DNA from: Desmonostoc muscorum FACHB-395
Lineage (GTDB): Bacteria > Cyanobacteriota > Cyanobacteriia > Cyanobacteriales > Nostocaceae
DNA length: 64,000 nt
Assembly (NCBI RefSeq): GCF_014698035.1
Contig: NZ_JACJSF010000015.1
Span: 87,311 to 151,310 of the forward strand
Reading direction: 5' to 3'
The stretch's first letter is position 1. Every line of letters begins with the position of its first letter. The notes below the pieces were generated by a model. It had not been told where the DNA came from. It was given only the letters and a program-made list of their open reading frames with translations, and made no database searches. Position numbers and translations under genes: made by a program. Shown here piece by piece: positions 1 to 9,113 of this stretch.

Positions 1-299
1 CGGCTGCATCAGAAGCATCGGCTGAAGTCATGCCAGGACCACCCAACTTATTAAACTTAGTAATTGAAATTGAAAATGAGCAGCAGTCAGAAGATTCTGG
101 GCTGACGCAAATTATGGCTATTAACCTGCGGCTAGGAGAAATTGAATTTGCTGATGTGACACTCTCATCTGAGCGCAGGCAAATCCGCAGTATTTTAGTT
201 CAGCTAAACAAGCTAGGACGAGAGTATCAAAAGAAACATCGAGAAAGAGCGATCGCTGAAGCTGAAGCTGCATGGCGTGCTAGTTGGTTTGAGGATTAG
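1..299 (+). CDS. Conserved hypothetical protein, 3' end only (5' end outside window)
   Basis: The reading frame is open from the left edge (first full codon at base 3) to the TAG at 297-299, so the ATG at 30 is probably internal and the gene starts outside the window. The visible part is about 99 residues, acidic in the middle, and ends in a charged helix rich in Lys, Arg, Glu and Ala, with Trp near the C-terminus. No domain is recognised. It is followed by a heptamer repeat tract and then recG on the same strand, about 95 bp away. The frame looks genuine because it is long, has a normal composition and contains a HIP1-like GCGATCGC. Confidence 0.6.
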   Translation, partial: AASEASAEVMPGPPNLLNLVIEIENEQQSEDSGLTQIMAINLRLGEIEFADVTLSSERRQIRSILVQLNKLGREYQKKHRERAIAEAEAAWRASWFED

Positions 300-404
300 T
301 CATTTGTCCTTTGTCCTTTGTCCTTTGTCCAGAGTCAAATGACCAATGACCAATGACTAATGACTAATGACTTATGACTAATGACTTATGACCAATGACT
401 AATG
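300..404. repeat. Short tandem heptamer repeat tract upstream of and into recG
   Basis: The stretch starts with four copies of a TCCTTTG-type heptamer. It continues with about a dozen AATGACT/AATGACC/TTATGAC heptamers and ends inside the first codons of recG. Such degenerate heptamer tracts are a hallmark of Nostoc/Anabaena intergenic DNA. Here the tract supplies the recG start codon and leaves no recognisable ribosome binding site. Confidence 0.85.
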
Positions 405-2917
405 AAAAACCAGATTGGATACGATTGCACAAAGCCTTGGCAATAGAAGCCGAACGGGGCTTTACAGACTTGATGGGTAGAGAATATCGCTTCAGTGAAT
501 TTTTAAGCCTGACTTTGGGCAAATTCCCAACAGGCTTACCCCAAACTGAACGCCGCCGTTGGCAAGGACTAGCAGTGCAATTTGCTAGTTATCCACATCT
601 AGCACTGGAAGAAAGACAATATTTAATAGCAGAAACTCGTAGGTATCTATCACAACTCCAGCAAAATGAGCAGGGGGAGGAAGGGAAGCAGGGGAGCAGG
701 GGAGCAGGGGAGCAGGGGAGAATTAATCAATTAAAAATTCAAGTTGCGCTTCCAGCGCACCAAAGGCGCGACCCAAAATCTCCCATTGTTAGTGAGATGA
801 GTCGGAGGCTTGCACCGAAAATTGACCAAAAACTCAGTGATTTACCAGAAATAGGTTTCAAAAAAGCTGATAATTTGGCGCGGCTTGGTTTACACACCGT
901 CCGCGACTTGCTTTTCTATTATCCTCGTGACCACATTGATTATGCGCGTCAGGTGAATATCCGCGAGTTACAGGCAGGTGAGACGGTGACAATAGTGGCT
1001 ACAGTGAAGCGTTGTAACTGCTTTAGTAGCCCTAAAAATCAGAAATTATCAATTTTAGAACTGGTCGTAAAAGATAATAGCGGTCAACTCAAAATTGGTC
1101 GTTTTTACGCAGGTACACGCTTTAGTAGTCGCGCTTGGCAAGAAAGTTTAAAACGTCGTTATCCAGTGGGTAGTATTTTAGCCGCGTGTGGGTTGGTGAA
1201 AGAAAGTAAATACGGCTTGACGCTTGATAATCCAGAACTAGAGGTTTTGGCAAATCCAGGAGATTCGATTGAGTCGCTAAATATTGGGCGAGTAGTGCCA
1301 ATTTATGGATTGACTGAAGGCGTAGTGGCGAATACAGTCCGACAGGCGGTAATTACTGCTTTACCTGCTGCGGCTAACCTGAAAGACCCTTTACCAAGTG
1401 GTTTGCGGCAGAAATATGGTTTGATGGAATTGAAAGATGCGATCGCTAATATCCATTTTCCCAGCGATAGCGCCGCCCTACAAGTTGCCCGTCGCCGCCT
1501 AGTTTTTGATGAATTTTTCTACCTACAACTTGGATTACTGCAACGTCAGCAGCAAGCAAGAGCGATTCAAACTAGCGCCATCCTTGTCCCGCGAGGTCAA
1601 CTTGTAGAAAAATTCCACGAAATACTGCCTTTTAAACTCACTGGCGCACAGCAACGAGTTCTCAACGACATTCTCAACGACTTACAAAAACCTGTGCCAA
1701 TGAATCGTTTGGTGCAAGGCGATGTCGGTTCTGGTAAAACCGTCGTCGCTGTGCTAGCTATCCTCGCAGCAATTCAATCTGGCTACCAAGCGGCGTTAAT
1801 GGCTCCCACAGAAGTTTTGGCAGAACAACATTATCGCAAGTTAGTTAGCTGGTTTAACCTCTTGCATTTACCAGTGGAATTACTGACAGGTTCTACTAAA
1901 ACTGCTAAACGAAGACAAATACATTCTCAGTTAGGAACTGGTGAATTACCCTTGTTAGTGGGAACTCATGCCTTAATTCAAGACTCTGTAAACTTCCAGC
2001 AACTGGGGTTAGTGGTAATAGATGAACAGCATCGCTTTGGAGTAGAACAACGGGCGCGTTTGCAACAAAAAGGCGAACAACCCCATGTGTTAACTATGAC
2101 AGCTACCCCGATTCCTCGAACCTTGGCACTGACGATACACGGGGATTTAGATGTCAGCCAGATTGATGAGTTACCACCAGGACGGCAAAAGATTCAGACA
2201 ACAGTATTGTCAGGACAGCAACGCAACCATGCTTACGACCTCATCCGTCGAGAAATTGCCCAAGGTAGACAAGTTTATGTGGTTTTGCCCTTGGTCGAGG
2301 AATCAGAAAAACTGGATTTGCGATCGGCTGTTGATGAGCATCAAAAGTTACAAGAAAGTATTTTTCCCGATTTTCAAGTGGGATTACTGCACGGTCGTAT
2401 GAGTTCAGCCGAAAAGGACGAATCTATTACCAAATTCCGTGATAACCAAACGCAGGTTTTGGTTTCTACTACCGTTGTCGAGGTTGGTGTAGACGTACCT
2501 AACGCTACAGTAATGCTCATCGAAAATGCAGAGCGATTTGGCTTATCACAACTGCACCAATTGCGTGGGCGTGTAGGTCGTGGTGCGGCTCAATCTTACT
2601 GTCTGTTGATGAGCAGTTCCAGAAGTCCTGATGCTCAACAACGGTTGAAAGTGTTGGAACAATCTCAGGATGGCTTTTTCATTTCTGAGATGGATATGCG
2701 TTTTCGGGGCCCAGGGCAAGTGCTGGGAACTCGTCAATCGGGAGTGCCAGATTTTACCTTAGCAAGCTTGGTTGAAGATGAAGAAGTTTTACTTTTAGCG
2801 CGGCAAGCAGCAGAAAAAATAATAGAGATGGATGTTACTCTAGAGCGCTGGTATTTGATGAAAGAAGAGTTGAAGTATCGATATGAACGGTTAATGGGTG
2901 GAGCGATTTTGACGTAA
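395..2917 (+). CDS. recG: ATP-dependent DNA helicase RecG
   Basis: RecG is a superfamily 2 helicase that reverses stalled replication forks and branch-migrates Holliday junctions. The protein (840 aa) has a cyanobacterial N-terminal extension of about 150 residues, then the wedge/OB-fold region. The helicase core follows, with Walker A GDVGSGKT at 442-449, the DEQH box at 543-546, the TATPIPRTL motif, a C-terminal helicase domain with QLRGRVGRG, and the RecG C-terminal region. It is longer than the E. coli protein (693 aa) mainly because of the N-terminal extension. Residues 92-109 are a low-complexity Gly/Glu/Gln stretch encoded by a GC-rich tandem repeat. The ATG at 395 is the only good start but lies inside a heptamer repeat tract, so the true start could be a little further in. 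Confidence 0.95.
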   Translation: MTNEKPDWIRLHKALAIEAERGFTDLMGREYRFSEFLSLTLGKFPTGLPQTERRRWQGLAVQFASYPHLALEERQYLIAETRRYLSQLQQNEQGEEGKQGSRGAGEQGRINQLKIQVALPAHQRRDPKSPIVSEMSRRLAPKIDQKLSDLPEIGFKKADNLARLGLHTVRDLLFYYPRDHIDYARQVNIRELQAGETVTIVATVKRCNCFSSPKNQKLSILELVVKDNSGQLKIGRFYAGTRFSSRAWQESLKRRYPVGSILAACGLVKESKYGLTLDNPELEVLANPGDSIESLNIGRVVPIYGLTEGVVANTVRQAVITALPAAANLKDPLPSGLRQKYGLMELKDAIANIHFPSDSAALQVARRRLVFDEFFYLQLGLLQRQQQARAIQTSAILVPRGQLVEKFHEILPFKLTGAQQRVLNDILNDLQKPVPMNRLVQGDVGSGKTVVAVLAILAAIQSGYQAALMAPTEVLAEQHYRKLVSWFNLLHLPVELLTGSTKTAKRRQIHSQLGTGELPLLVGTHALIQDSVNFQQLGLVVIDEQHRFGVEQRARLQQKGEQPHVLTMTATPIPRTLALTIHGDLDVSQIDELPPGRQKIQTTVLSGQQRNHAYDLIRREIAQGRQVYVVLPLVEESEKLDLRSAVDEHQKLQESIFPDFQVGLLHGRMSSAEKDESITKFRDNQTQVLVSTTVVEVGVDVPNATVMLIENAERFGLSQLHQLRGRVGRGAAQSYCLLMSSSRSPDAQQRLKVLEQSQDGFFISEMDMRFRGPGQVLGTRQSGVPDFTLASLVEDEEVLLLARQAAEKIIEMDVTLERWYLMKEELKYRYERLMGGAILT
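691..720 (+). repeat. 8-bp tandem repeat (GGGGAGCA) inside recG
   Basis: Three and three-quarter copies of GGGGAGCA run at 691-720 within codons 100-109 of recG, preceded by a related purine-rich stretch from 668. The unit is not a multiple of three, yet the frame stays open on both sides. Similar GGGGA-rich tracts occur between genes in this window, so this looks like an intergenic-type repeat that has entered a coding region. Confidence 0.8.
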
Positions 2918-2954
2918 TGTGACCGGATAAAATACCAATCTCATAGCTATTTAA

Positions 2955-3908
2955 TCACAATGCTTGCTGCATTTCGGCATAGGCTTCATAAACACCCTTC
3001 ACGTTATACCAGTTGAGAAAGATTCGAGCAATTTCTAAAGCTAATTGCGGTTTACCTAAATTAATTAGCCATTGCAATAACGGAGCCATTGTCCGTTCAT
3101 TTAGCGCCCCGTTAAGTGACAAAATTCCCCAAAGTAAGCGATGCAGCCAAGTCATTTGAATCATCATTCGCACTTCCCATGTGGGATGCTTTTGATAAAA
3201 CAAAACTCCCATACGTCCGCGTTGAATTTCTTGGTCAATTAATCGGGGAATTTGCTCTAAGTTAAATGCTGGATGCCAGTGATATCCTACGGCTTCTGGA
3301 CATTTAATTAGTGTCAAACCTAGTTTTTTCAGCCGCACTCCTAATTCTAAATCTTCCCAGCCATAGAGTTGAAAGCTCGTGTCAAAAAGTCCGGCTTTGT
3401 CTAACCAATGTTTAGGGATTGCTACATTTCCCGTAGCAAAAAAAGCTGCTGAAAAATCTGTAACTTTGTAGGGTTCAGCCGTTGGATTGTCGAAATTGCA
3501 AGTATTAATAACTGCACCGTAAGTGAAAAAGCGATCGCTCCCCAATTTCTCTTTCCCCTGCACTAACGCGTCAGCATGAGCTTGCAGGAAATTCTTCAGC
3601 ACTACTAGATCGCTATCAATAAAGATAATTGTGTCTCCCTGCGCCTGTTCTACCCCCAAATTCCGAGCCGCAGCTGGACCAGCATGATCTTGTTGAAACC
3701 ATCGCACATGGCGAAACTCTTCTTTGTGTTCTGCCAACCACTCCAATGTGCCATCAGTAGAACCATCATCCACCAAGACAATCTCGTAATCAGTAACCGA
3801 ACTTGGCTGGCTTAACTCTTGCACCTCCAAGGCACGGAGGCACTTTTCTAAGATCGGTTGGCGATTATAAGTCGGTATCACAACGCTGAAAAACACGGTC
3901 TCACCCAC
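2955..3908 (-). CDS. Glycosyltransferase family 2 protein
   Basis: This is a GT-A fold glycosyltransferase that would transfer a sugar from a nucleotide donor; its substrate is unknown. The N-terminus has the FSVVIPTYNR start of GT2 enzymes. It is followed by VLVDDGSTDGT (about residues 45-55), the GPAAARNLG motif, and the IDSD DxD-type metal/nucleotide site near residue 97. The GWEDLELGVRLKKLG motif typical of the C-terminal galactosyltransferase-like part lies around residues 183-197. Length is 317 aa. The start is a GTG at 3906-3908; no in-frame ATG lies near it. It converges on recG, whose stop is 37 bp away, and is not obviously in an operon. Confidence 0.85.
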   Translation of the reverse strand: MGETVFFSVVIPTYNRQPILEKCLRALEVQELSQPSSVTDYEIVLVDDGSTDGTLEWLAEHKEEFRHVRWFQQDHAGPAAARNLGVEQAQGDTIIFIDSDLVVLKNFLQAHADALVQGKEKLGSDRFFTYGAVINTCNFDNPTAEPYKVTDFSAAFFATGNVAIPKHWLDKAGLFDTSFQLYGWEDLELGVRLKKLGLTLIKCPEAVGYHWHPAFNLEQIPRLIDQEIQRGRMGVLFYQKHPTWEVRMMIQMTWLHRLLWGILSLNGALNERTMAPLLQWLINLGKPQLALEIARIFLNWYNVKGVYEAYAEMQQAL

Positions 3909-4359
3909 AACATTATTTATCCATCTCCAGGATAGGACAGATGGAGCGCTGACACTGTTCCTTAGCTGATTCTGGTTAAGAAAATGTCAAAGGAAATAAT
4001 TTTTATAGGTATTCCCCGACCATCTGTAATTGGTATCCGTCCGAAAAATTCTCAAATTAAGTTTATTTAACAAGGCAGAATTCAGAATGAATTCTGACTC
4101 CTGACTGCTGAATTCTGTTTGATAAATCTCCATTAATCAAGATATAACCTGATGTTAATTTTTGGTCATTAGATTATATGACAAACTTAAAATTTTTTGT
4201 CTAGTTATTTAACCTAAATAGCAAACAACATTTTGTTAATAACAGGTTACTTACTGTTCAAAATCTGTGGCATTTCACGTAAATAATTGATGGCTTTTTC
4301 TGCCATCAATCAAGATTTGCCTCTACTAAATTTTTTATGTCACAACAGAGGAGAATTTA
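3909..4359. other. Intergenic region upstream of the PhoX gene
   Basis: This 451-bp AT-rich spacer lies between the divergent GT2 and PhoX genes. It holds a perfect inverted repeat at 4076-4096 (CAGAATTCA, 3-nt loop, TGAATTCTG), with a further TGAATTCTG copy at 4109-4117. It also holds Pho-box-like octamers (entered separately). A strong ribosome binding site, AGAGGAGA, lies about 7 nt before the PhoX ATG. Confidence 0.7.
4143..4161 (+). promoter_or_regulatory. Candidate Pho box (PhoB/SphR-type direct repeat)
   Basis: Two octamers, TATAACCT (4143-4150) and GTTAATTT (4154-4161), are separated by 3 nt. This is the spacing of cyanobacterial Pho boxes, and each octamer matches the PyTTAAPyPyT/A consensus at 7 of 8 positions. 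A further perfect octamer, TTTAACCT, stands alone at 4208-4215. The gene downstream is a PhoX-type phosphatase, a family often under phosphate control, which supports the reading. Binding is inferred only. Confidence 0.45.
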
Positions 4360-6720
4360 ATGTCTCAATTAAGTCGCAGACAAATTTTAGTATTTTTTGC
4401 TGGCAGTGCTGGTGCTGCTGTATTGGGAGACACAATTCTAGATGGTGTTTCTAGTATTGCAGGAGCAAATAACAGGACACTAAGCTTTACACCAGTGCGC
4501 TTACCCCATCCTTTGCCCGTTTATAAACAGCAAAAAAGTTTCTTGCCAACTGCAATTGGTCAGGGACAGGTAATCAATCCATCTGCAAATGCGAAGTTAA
4601 ACAGCTACAACGTAGTTGATGATGTTGTAGTGCCACCAGAGTATGAACGTTATGTAATTATCAGCTGGGGCGATCGCGTTTTTCCTAACAAAGATGAATA
4701 TTTCGGTTACAACAACGATTATACGGGTTTTATTCCTCTGGGCAGAACCAACGATATCGGCTATTTGTGGGTCAATCACGAATATGTGAGTTTTCCATTT
4801 TCCGATCTAGCACCAGAAGCTCCTGCTGATGTTAAAGGATTGCCTACCACCTTTGAATCAGTGATTGGTTGGGCTTTACCTTCCACTAGAAATATTGAAT
4901 TTGACGGCGAAGCACTATATAACTTAGGTGGATCAATCGTCCGCATCTCCCGACGTAATTCCAGTAACCGTTATGCTGTGGTTAAAGCTGATGCGAGAAA
5001 TCGCCGCCTTCATGGTCTTTCTGGATTGGGAATTAATAGCCAAAGGAGTGATGAATATAAAAATGTCACTTCTTGGGGAAGTCGTAGCTACCAAAAAGGC
5101 GATCAAAACTATCTCATCGCAACTGGCCCAGCTGCAACCCAAGTATTTAACCTCTCCTCCGATGGACTAGGTAACAAAATTATTGGCACTGGCTATAACT
5201 GTTCTGGCGGTACAACTCCTTGGGGAACTATTTTAAGTGCTGAAGAAAACTTTCAAGGAAGTGTAGGATCTTTTGTTGGTGTCACAGAATCAGTTAACCC
5301 TAATGGTACTCAAACAGGTTACATCGATGGCACCACTGGTAAGACCTTCGGTTTAGTTGGTGAAAAATACGGTTGGATTGTCGAAATTGATCCCGTTAAT
5401 CCAAATTTCCGCCCTCGCAAACATACTTCGTTGGGTCGTTTCCGCCATGAAAACGTTGCTATCCGTGCTGAAGCTAAGAAACCATTAATCGCCTACATGG
5501 GTGATGACAGACGTGGCGGACACACCTGGAAATTTGTCAGTGCAGGTGTTATTTCTTCACCAACCAGCAAAGCCAACAGCAATTTGTGGGATAGTGGTAC
5601 ATTGTATGTCGCCCGCTACAATCCAAATGGTACGGGTCAATGGATACCGTTACGTTTAACTACTCCCACCAATCCCATTTCGCCATCGGTAATTTCTTCT
5701 GTGGAGTTTGCTGCTTTGGGTTCGGCTCAAAGAAATGGTCTTTTACCTCTACCAAAACGTAATGGTATTGCAGGTCAAACTACAGATGGTGGTGCCCTCG
5801 CAGTCGATCGCACCAATGAAGCTGATAGACTACCTGGTTATCAAGGTAAGAAGCTATCTGACTTCTACACTTCCCAAGGTGCTATTCTCGTTGATGCTTT
5901 CTTAGCAGCAAATTTGGCTGGCGGAACTCCCACAGCACGTCCAGAAGATATAGAAGTACATCCGACTACCAAAGAAGTCTTCATTGCCTATACTGATGGT
6001 GCGCCGGGAAGTGACGGTTATCCAGATTCGCGCATTTTCCAGGTTGCCAAGTTGAGTACAGATGTTAACGCAACGCAGCAATCAGGGGGACTGTACAAGA
6101 TTATTGAAGATAGTGCCGATGGTACAGGTCTAACCTTCCGTTGGAAGAGATTTGCTCAAGGTGGAGAAGCCGGATCAGTTTCTGGTGCTGGTTTTGCCAA
6201 TGTAGATAACTTAGTGTTCGACAATAAAGCAAATGTTTGGGGTGTGACAGATATGTCTACCACCACTCACAATGGTTTTAATGTTGGTGCTGCCGGTACT
6301 GTAACTACCATCGACCACGCTGCCAGTGGTAATGTTTCTAACTTCACAGGAGTTTTCGGTAATAACTGGTTATTCTACATTCCTACTACTGGTGCTAATG
6401 CGGGAGAGGTAATACCATTTGCTCATGGGCCGGTGCGTTGTGAGATGACAGGGCCAACTTTTGTAGGAGATACGCTGATTATTTCGGTACAGCATCCCGG
6501 CGAAGATAGCCCAATTAACGATGGCACAATTCTGAGTCGTGATATTGAATTACTGGATTTGAGTGGTGTTACATTCAATCAGGCTCGGACTGTGGCTCGT
6601 GGTAGTAGTTGGCCAAGTAACATCCCAACTGCTGACGGTGGTAAAGGTCAACCTAGAAGCTTTCCTAAACCATCTGTAATTGGCATCAAACGTAAGAATC
6701 CTACTGGTAATTTTACTTAG
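4360..6720 (+). CDS. PhoX family phosphatase (DUF839), Tat-exported
   Basis: This is probably a calcium/iron-dependent phosphomonoesterase acting outside the cytoplasm to release phosphate from organic esters. The N-terminus carries a twin-arginine motif (SRRQIL at residues 5-10) and a hydrophobic Ala/Gly-rich stretch, indicating Tat export. The PhoX/DUF839 body follows, including the NCSGGTTPWGT...EEN segment (Cys281) characteristic of the family. Length (786 aa) is normal for cyanobacterial members. The start is set by AGAGGAGA upstream of the ATG. Pho-box-like octamers lie 145-217 bp upstream, suggesting induction by phosphate starvation. It is a single gene, with a hairpin just downstream. 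Confidence 0.85.
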   Translation: MSQLSRRQILVFFAGSAGAAVLGDTILDGVSSIAGANNRTLSFTPVRLPHPLPVYKQQKSFLPTAIGQGQVINPSANAKLNSYNVVDDVVVPPEYERYVIISWGDRVFPNKDEYFGYNNDYTGFIPLGRTNDIGYLWVNHEYVSFPFSDLAPEAPADVKGLPTTFESVIGWALPSTRNIEFDGEALYNLGGSIVRISRRNSSNRYAVVKADARNRRLHGLSGLGINSQRSDEYKNVTSWGSRSYQKGDQNYLIATGPAATQVFNLSSDGLGNKIIGTGYNCSGGTTPWGTILSAEENFQGSVGSFVGVTESVNPNGTQTGYIDGTTGKTFGLVGEKYGWIVEIDPVNPNFRPRKHTSLGRFRHENVAIRAEAKKPLIAYMGDDRRGGHTWKFVSAGVISSPTSKANSNLWDSGTLYVARYNPNGTGQWIPLRLTTPTNPISPSVISSVEFAALGSAQRNGLLPLPKRNGIAGQTTDGGALAVDRTNEADRLPGYQGKKLSDFYTSQGAILVDAFLAANLAGGTPTARPEDIEVHPTTKEVFIAYTDGAPGSDGYPDSRIFQVAKLSTDVNATQQSGGLYKIIEDSADGTGLTFRWKRFAQGGEAGSVSGAGFANVDNLVFDNKANVWGVTDMSTTTHNGFNVGAAGTVTTIDHAASGNVSNFTGVFGNNWLFYIPTTGANAGEVIPFAHGPVRCEMTGPTFVGDTLIISVQHPGEDSPINDGTILSRDIELLDLSGVTFNQARTVARGSSWPSNIPTADGGKGQPRSFPKPSVIGIKRKNPTGNFT

Positions 6721-6729
6721 GATTACGAA

Positions 6730-6759
6730 TGTAGAGACGTTATTTATAATGTCTCTACA
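6730..6759. terminator. Hairpin between the convergent phoX-type and PEP-CTERM genes
   Basis: TGTAGAGACGTTAT and the almost exact reverse complement ATAATGTCTCTACA form a stem around a 2-nt loop (one G/T wobble). There is no clear T-run, but it sits between convergent genes and could stop transcription from both sides. It belongs to the GTAGAGAC...GTCTCTAC palindrome family seen elsewhere in the window. Confidence 0.55.
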
Positions 6760-6780
6760 TTGATTTGCAAGGTAGCGCTA

Positions 6781-7338
6781 CTAATTCACTCCAGATAGTT
6801 TTTTCTTGCGTTTCATCCCCAACGCCATAGCACCTGCGATCGCTATACCACCAATAGTCATCGGTTCTGGTACGGGTGTACTCTTAGAGTAGCTTACTGT
6901 ACCCACCTCTGTTGTAGACAATAAGTCAGCACTCAGAATGCTATAAAATTTTGTTCCTCCTGTATTTGAATTACCTGGATCTTTACCAATGAAAAACTGA
7001 TCTTCAACCAAATAGCTCAGTCCTGACAGGTTGCCATCTGTAAAGCTGACTACAGGAGATGATGGGTAATCAAAATCACTTGCCTCTGTATATTGAGTAC
7101 CCAAGTAGTTAAACGCAATAGATAATCCATTGCTAATGCCTAGGGTTTCCTCACCTATGCCGGTTAAGGTCGAATCATTATATTGAAAAGAGCCGAAATA
7201 TTGACCGGGATTATCGCCCGATGTTGCATTCACGGTGAAACCATAATTCACCAAGGCAGCTTGCGTCGGTTTAGCAATAGTAGCAACCGAGATAGCAACA
7301 GCAAAAGCAGCAATGCTAATATCTTTAGCTAATTTCAT
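6781..7338 (-). CDS. PEP-CTERM sorting domain-containing protein
   Basis: This is an exported protein of unknown function. It has an N-terminal signal peptide (Lys-rich start, hydrophobic Ala/Val stretch, cleavage likely after TQA near residue 27). The C-terminal PEP-CTERM signal has a VPEP motif, a hydrophobic helix and a basic KRKKK tail at residues about 157-185. PEP-CTERM proteins are processed by exosortase and usually linked to exopolysaccharide. The middle is Gly/Ser/Thr-rich, as in secreted beta proteins. Length is 185 aa. No exosortase is present in the window. It is a single gene, transcribed divergently from argG. Confidence 0.85.
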   Translation of the reverse strand: MKLAKDISIAAFAVAISVATIAKPTQAALVNYGFTVNATSGDNPGQYFGSFQYNDSTLTGIGEETLGISNGLSIAFNYLGTQYTEASDFDYPSSPVVSFTDGNLSGLSYLVEDQFFIGKDPGNSNTGGTKFYSILSADLLSTTEVGTVSYSKSTPVPEPMTIGGIAIAGAMALGMKRKKKLSGVN

Positions 7339-7781
7339 CAGACAATGCTCCGAAGCTAAAAAATGAATAATTCTGTAATTTCACTTAAATAAACTTTCAA
7401 CCTATGTATATAGGTTAAGAAATAATAAACAAAAGATGATCGTGGTTAAATCTTCAAGTTTGTCAGCTATATATAAAAGTTGTGTAAACTTATTCCATAT
7501 TTACAGCAAGCTATGTTTATATCTGAAGCTGATTATCAACATTTCTTGAAAACAAAAAATATTTTCGACTAATCTCATTAAGAATATTCAGACGTTCAAA
7601 ACTGGCTTAAAAATATTTATATACAAGCGATCGCTTTATAAGTAAACTTCCACGAGAGTGAACCGTAATTCTGACTCCAAACTTCTAAATCCTTCTATAG
7701 GTTGTTGCATGAATAAAATATACCTGGGTTAGTTCAGATATAATAATGACTCATTGTTTGTTGTCCTAAGTGGAGAAATTA
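7339..7781. other. Intergenic region between the PEP-CTERM gene and argG
   Basis: This 443-bp AT-rich spacer must contain the promoters of both divergent genes. A HIP1 octamer lies near 7628. I see no convincing repeat, operator or small gene in it; the longest small frame is about 19 codons. Confidence 0.5.
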
Positions 7782-8984
7782 ATGGGTCGCGCCAAAAAGG
7801 TTGTCCTGGCATATTCTGGTGGAGTGGATACTTCCGTTTGCATCCCTTACCTCAAACAGGAGTGGGGTGTGGAAGAGGTGATTACCCTAGCAGCAGATTT
7901 AGGTCAGGGAGATGAATTAGAGCCAATTCGAGAAAAAGCCCTGAAATCGGGTGCAAGTGAATCACTCGTGGCGGATGTCAAAGACAGCTTCGTTAAAGAT
8001 TACGCTTTTGGAGCGATTCAAGCCAACGCACTTTATGAAAATCGTTATCCTCTAGGAACTGCTCTTGCCCGCCCATTGATCGCTAAGATATTAGTAGAAA
8101 CGGCTGAAAAATATGGTGCTGATGCGATCGCTCACGGTTGCACCGGCAAAGGTAACGATCAGGTTCGTTTTGATGTCTCTGTAACCGCGCTGAACCCCAA
8201 CCTAAAAATCCTCGCACCAGCCAGAGAATGGGGTATGAGCCGTGAGGAAACCATCGCTTATGGTGAGAAGTTTGGTATCCCCTCACCGGTCAAAAAATCT
8301 TCTCCCTACAGCATTGACAAAAATTTGCTCGGTCGTAGCATTGAAGCTGGTTTACTCGAAGATCCGTCATTTGAGCCACCAGAAGAAATTTATGAGATGA
8401 CCAAAGCTATCGCTGACACTCCCAACGAGCCAGAGTACATCGAAATTGGTTTCCACGGTGGTATTCCCACAACCATCAACGGCATAGCCAAACAGCCAGT
8501 TGAACTAATTGAAGAACTCAATCAGCTTGTAGGAAATCACGCCGTTGGACGGATAGATATGATTGAAAACCGTCTGGTTGGCATCAAATCGCGGGAAATC
8601 TACGAATCACCTGCGATGTTAGTGCTAATCCAGGCACATAGAGATTTAGAAAGCTTGACTCTAACGGCAGATGTCACCCATTACAAGCGTGGCATTGAAG
8701 AAACTTATAGCCAAATCGTTTACAACGGTTTGTGGTACAGTCCACTCAAAGTTGCACTAGATGCCTTTATTCAAAAGACACAAGAGCGAGTCTCTGGAAC
8801 TGTGCGAGTGAAGTTATTCAAGGGTAACTCCACGATAGTTGGGCGTTCGAGCGACAATTCCCTCTATACTCCTGATTTGGCAACCTACGGAGCCGATGAC
8901 CAATTTGACCATAAAGCTGCTGAAGGTTTTATCTATGTTTGGGGATTACCAACTCGCATTTGGTCGCGGCAAATAAAAAGTTAG
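7782..8984 (+). CDS. argG: Argininosuccinate synthase
   Basis: This enzyme joins citrulline and aspartate using ATP to make argininosuccinate, the penultimate step of arginine synthesis. The N-terminal ATP pyrophosphatase motif AYSGGVDTS lies at about residues 10-18, and the rest aligns over its full length with the bacterial type (400 aa). The frame can be extended to a GTG at 7770. The ATG at 7782 is preferred because GGAG lies 6 nt upstream and the family begins MGRAKKVV. It is a single gene, divergent from the PEP-CTERM gene and followed by a convergent DedA gene. Confidence 0.95.
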   Translation: MGRAKKVVLAYSGGVDTSVCIPYLKQEWGVEEVITLAADLGQGDELEPIREKALKSGASESLVADVKDSFVKDYAFGAIQANALYENRYPLGTALARPLIAKILVETAEKYGADAIAHGCTGKGNDQVRFDVSVTALNPNLKILAPAREWGMSREETIAYGEKFGIPSPVKKSSPYSIDKNLLGRSIEAGLLEDPSFEPPEEIYEMTKAIADTPNEPEYIEIGFHGGIPTTINGIAKQPVELIEELNQLVGNHAVGRIDMIENRLVGIKSREIYESPAMLVLIQAHRDLESLTLTADVTHYKRGIEETYSQIVYNGLWYSPLKVALDAFIQKTQERVSGTVRVKLFKGNSTIVGRSSDNSLYTPDLATYGADDQFDHKAAEGFIYVWGLPTRIWSRQIKS

Positions 8985-9113
8985 GAGTCAATTCAATTTT
9001 AGATTTTGGATTGAAGGAGAAATCTAAAATCGGCAGAGTTAGGAGTTAAAATGCAAAATACAAAAGTAAAAATTCAAAAAATAACTTTTTACTTTACTCC
9101 TAACTCCCCAGTT

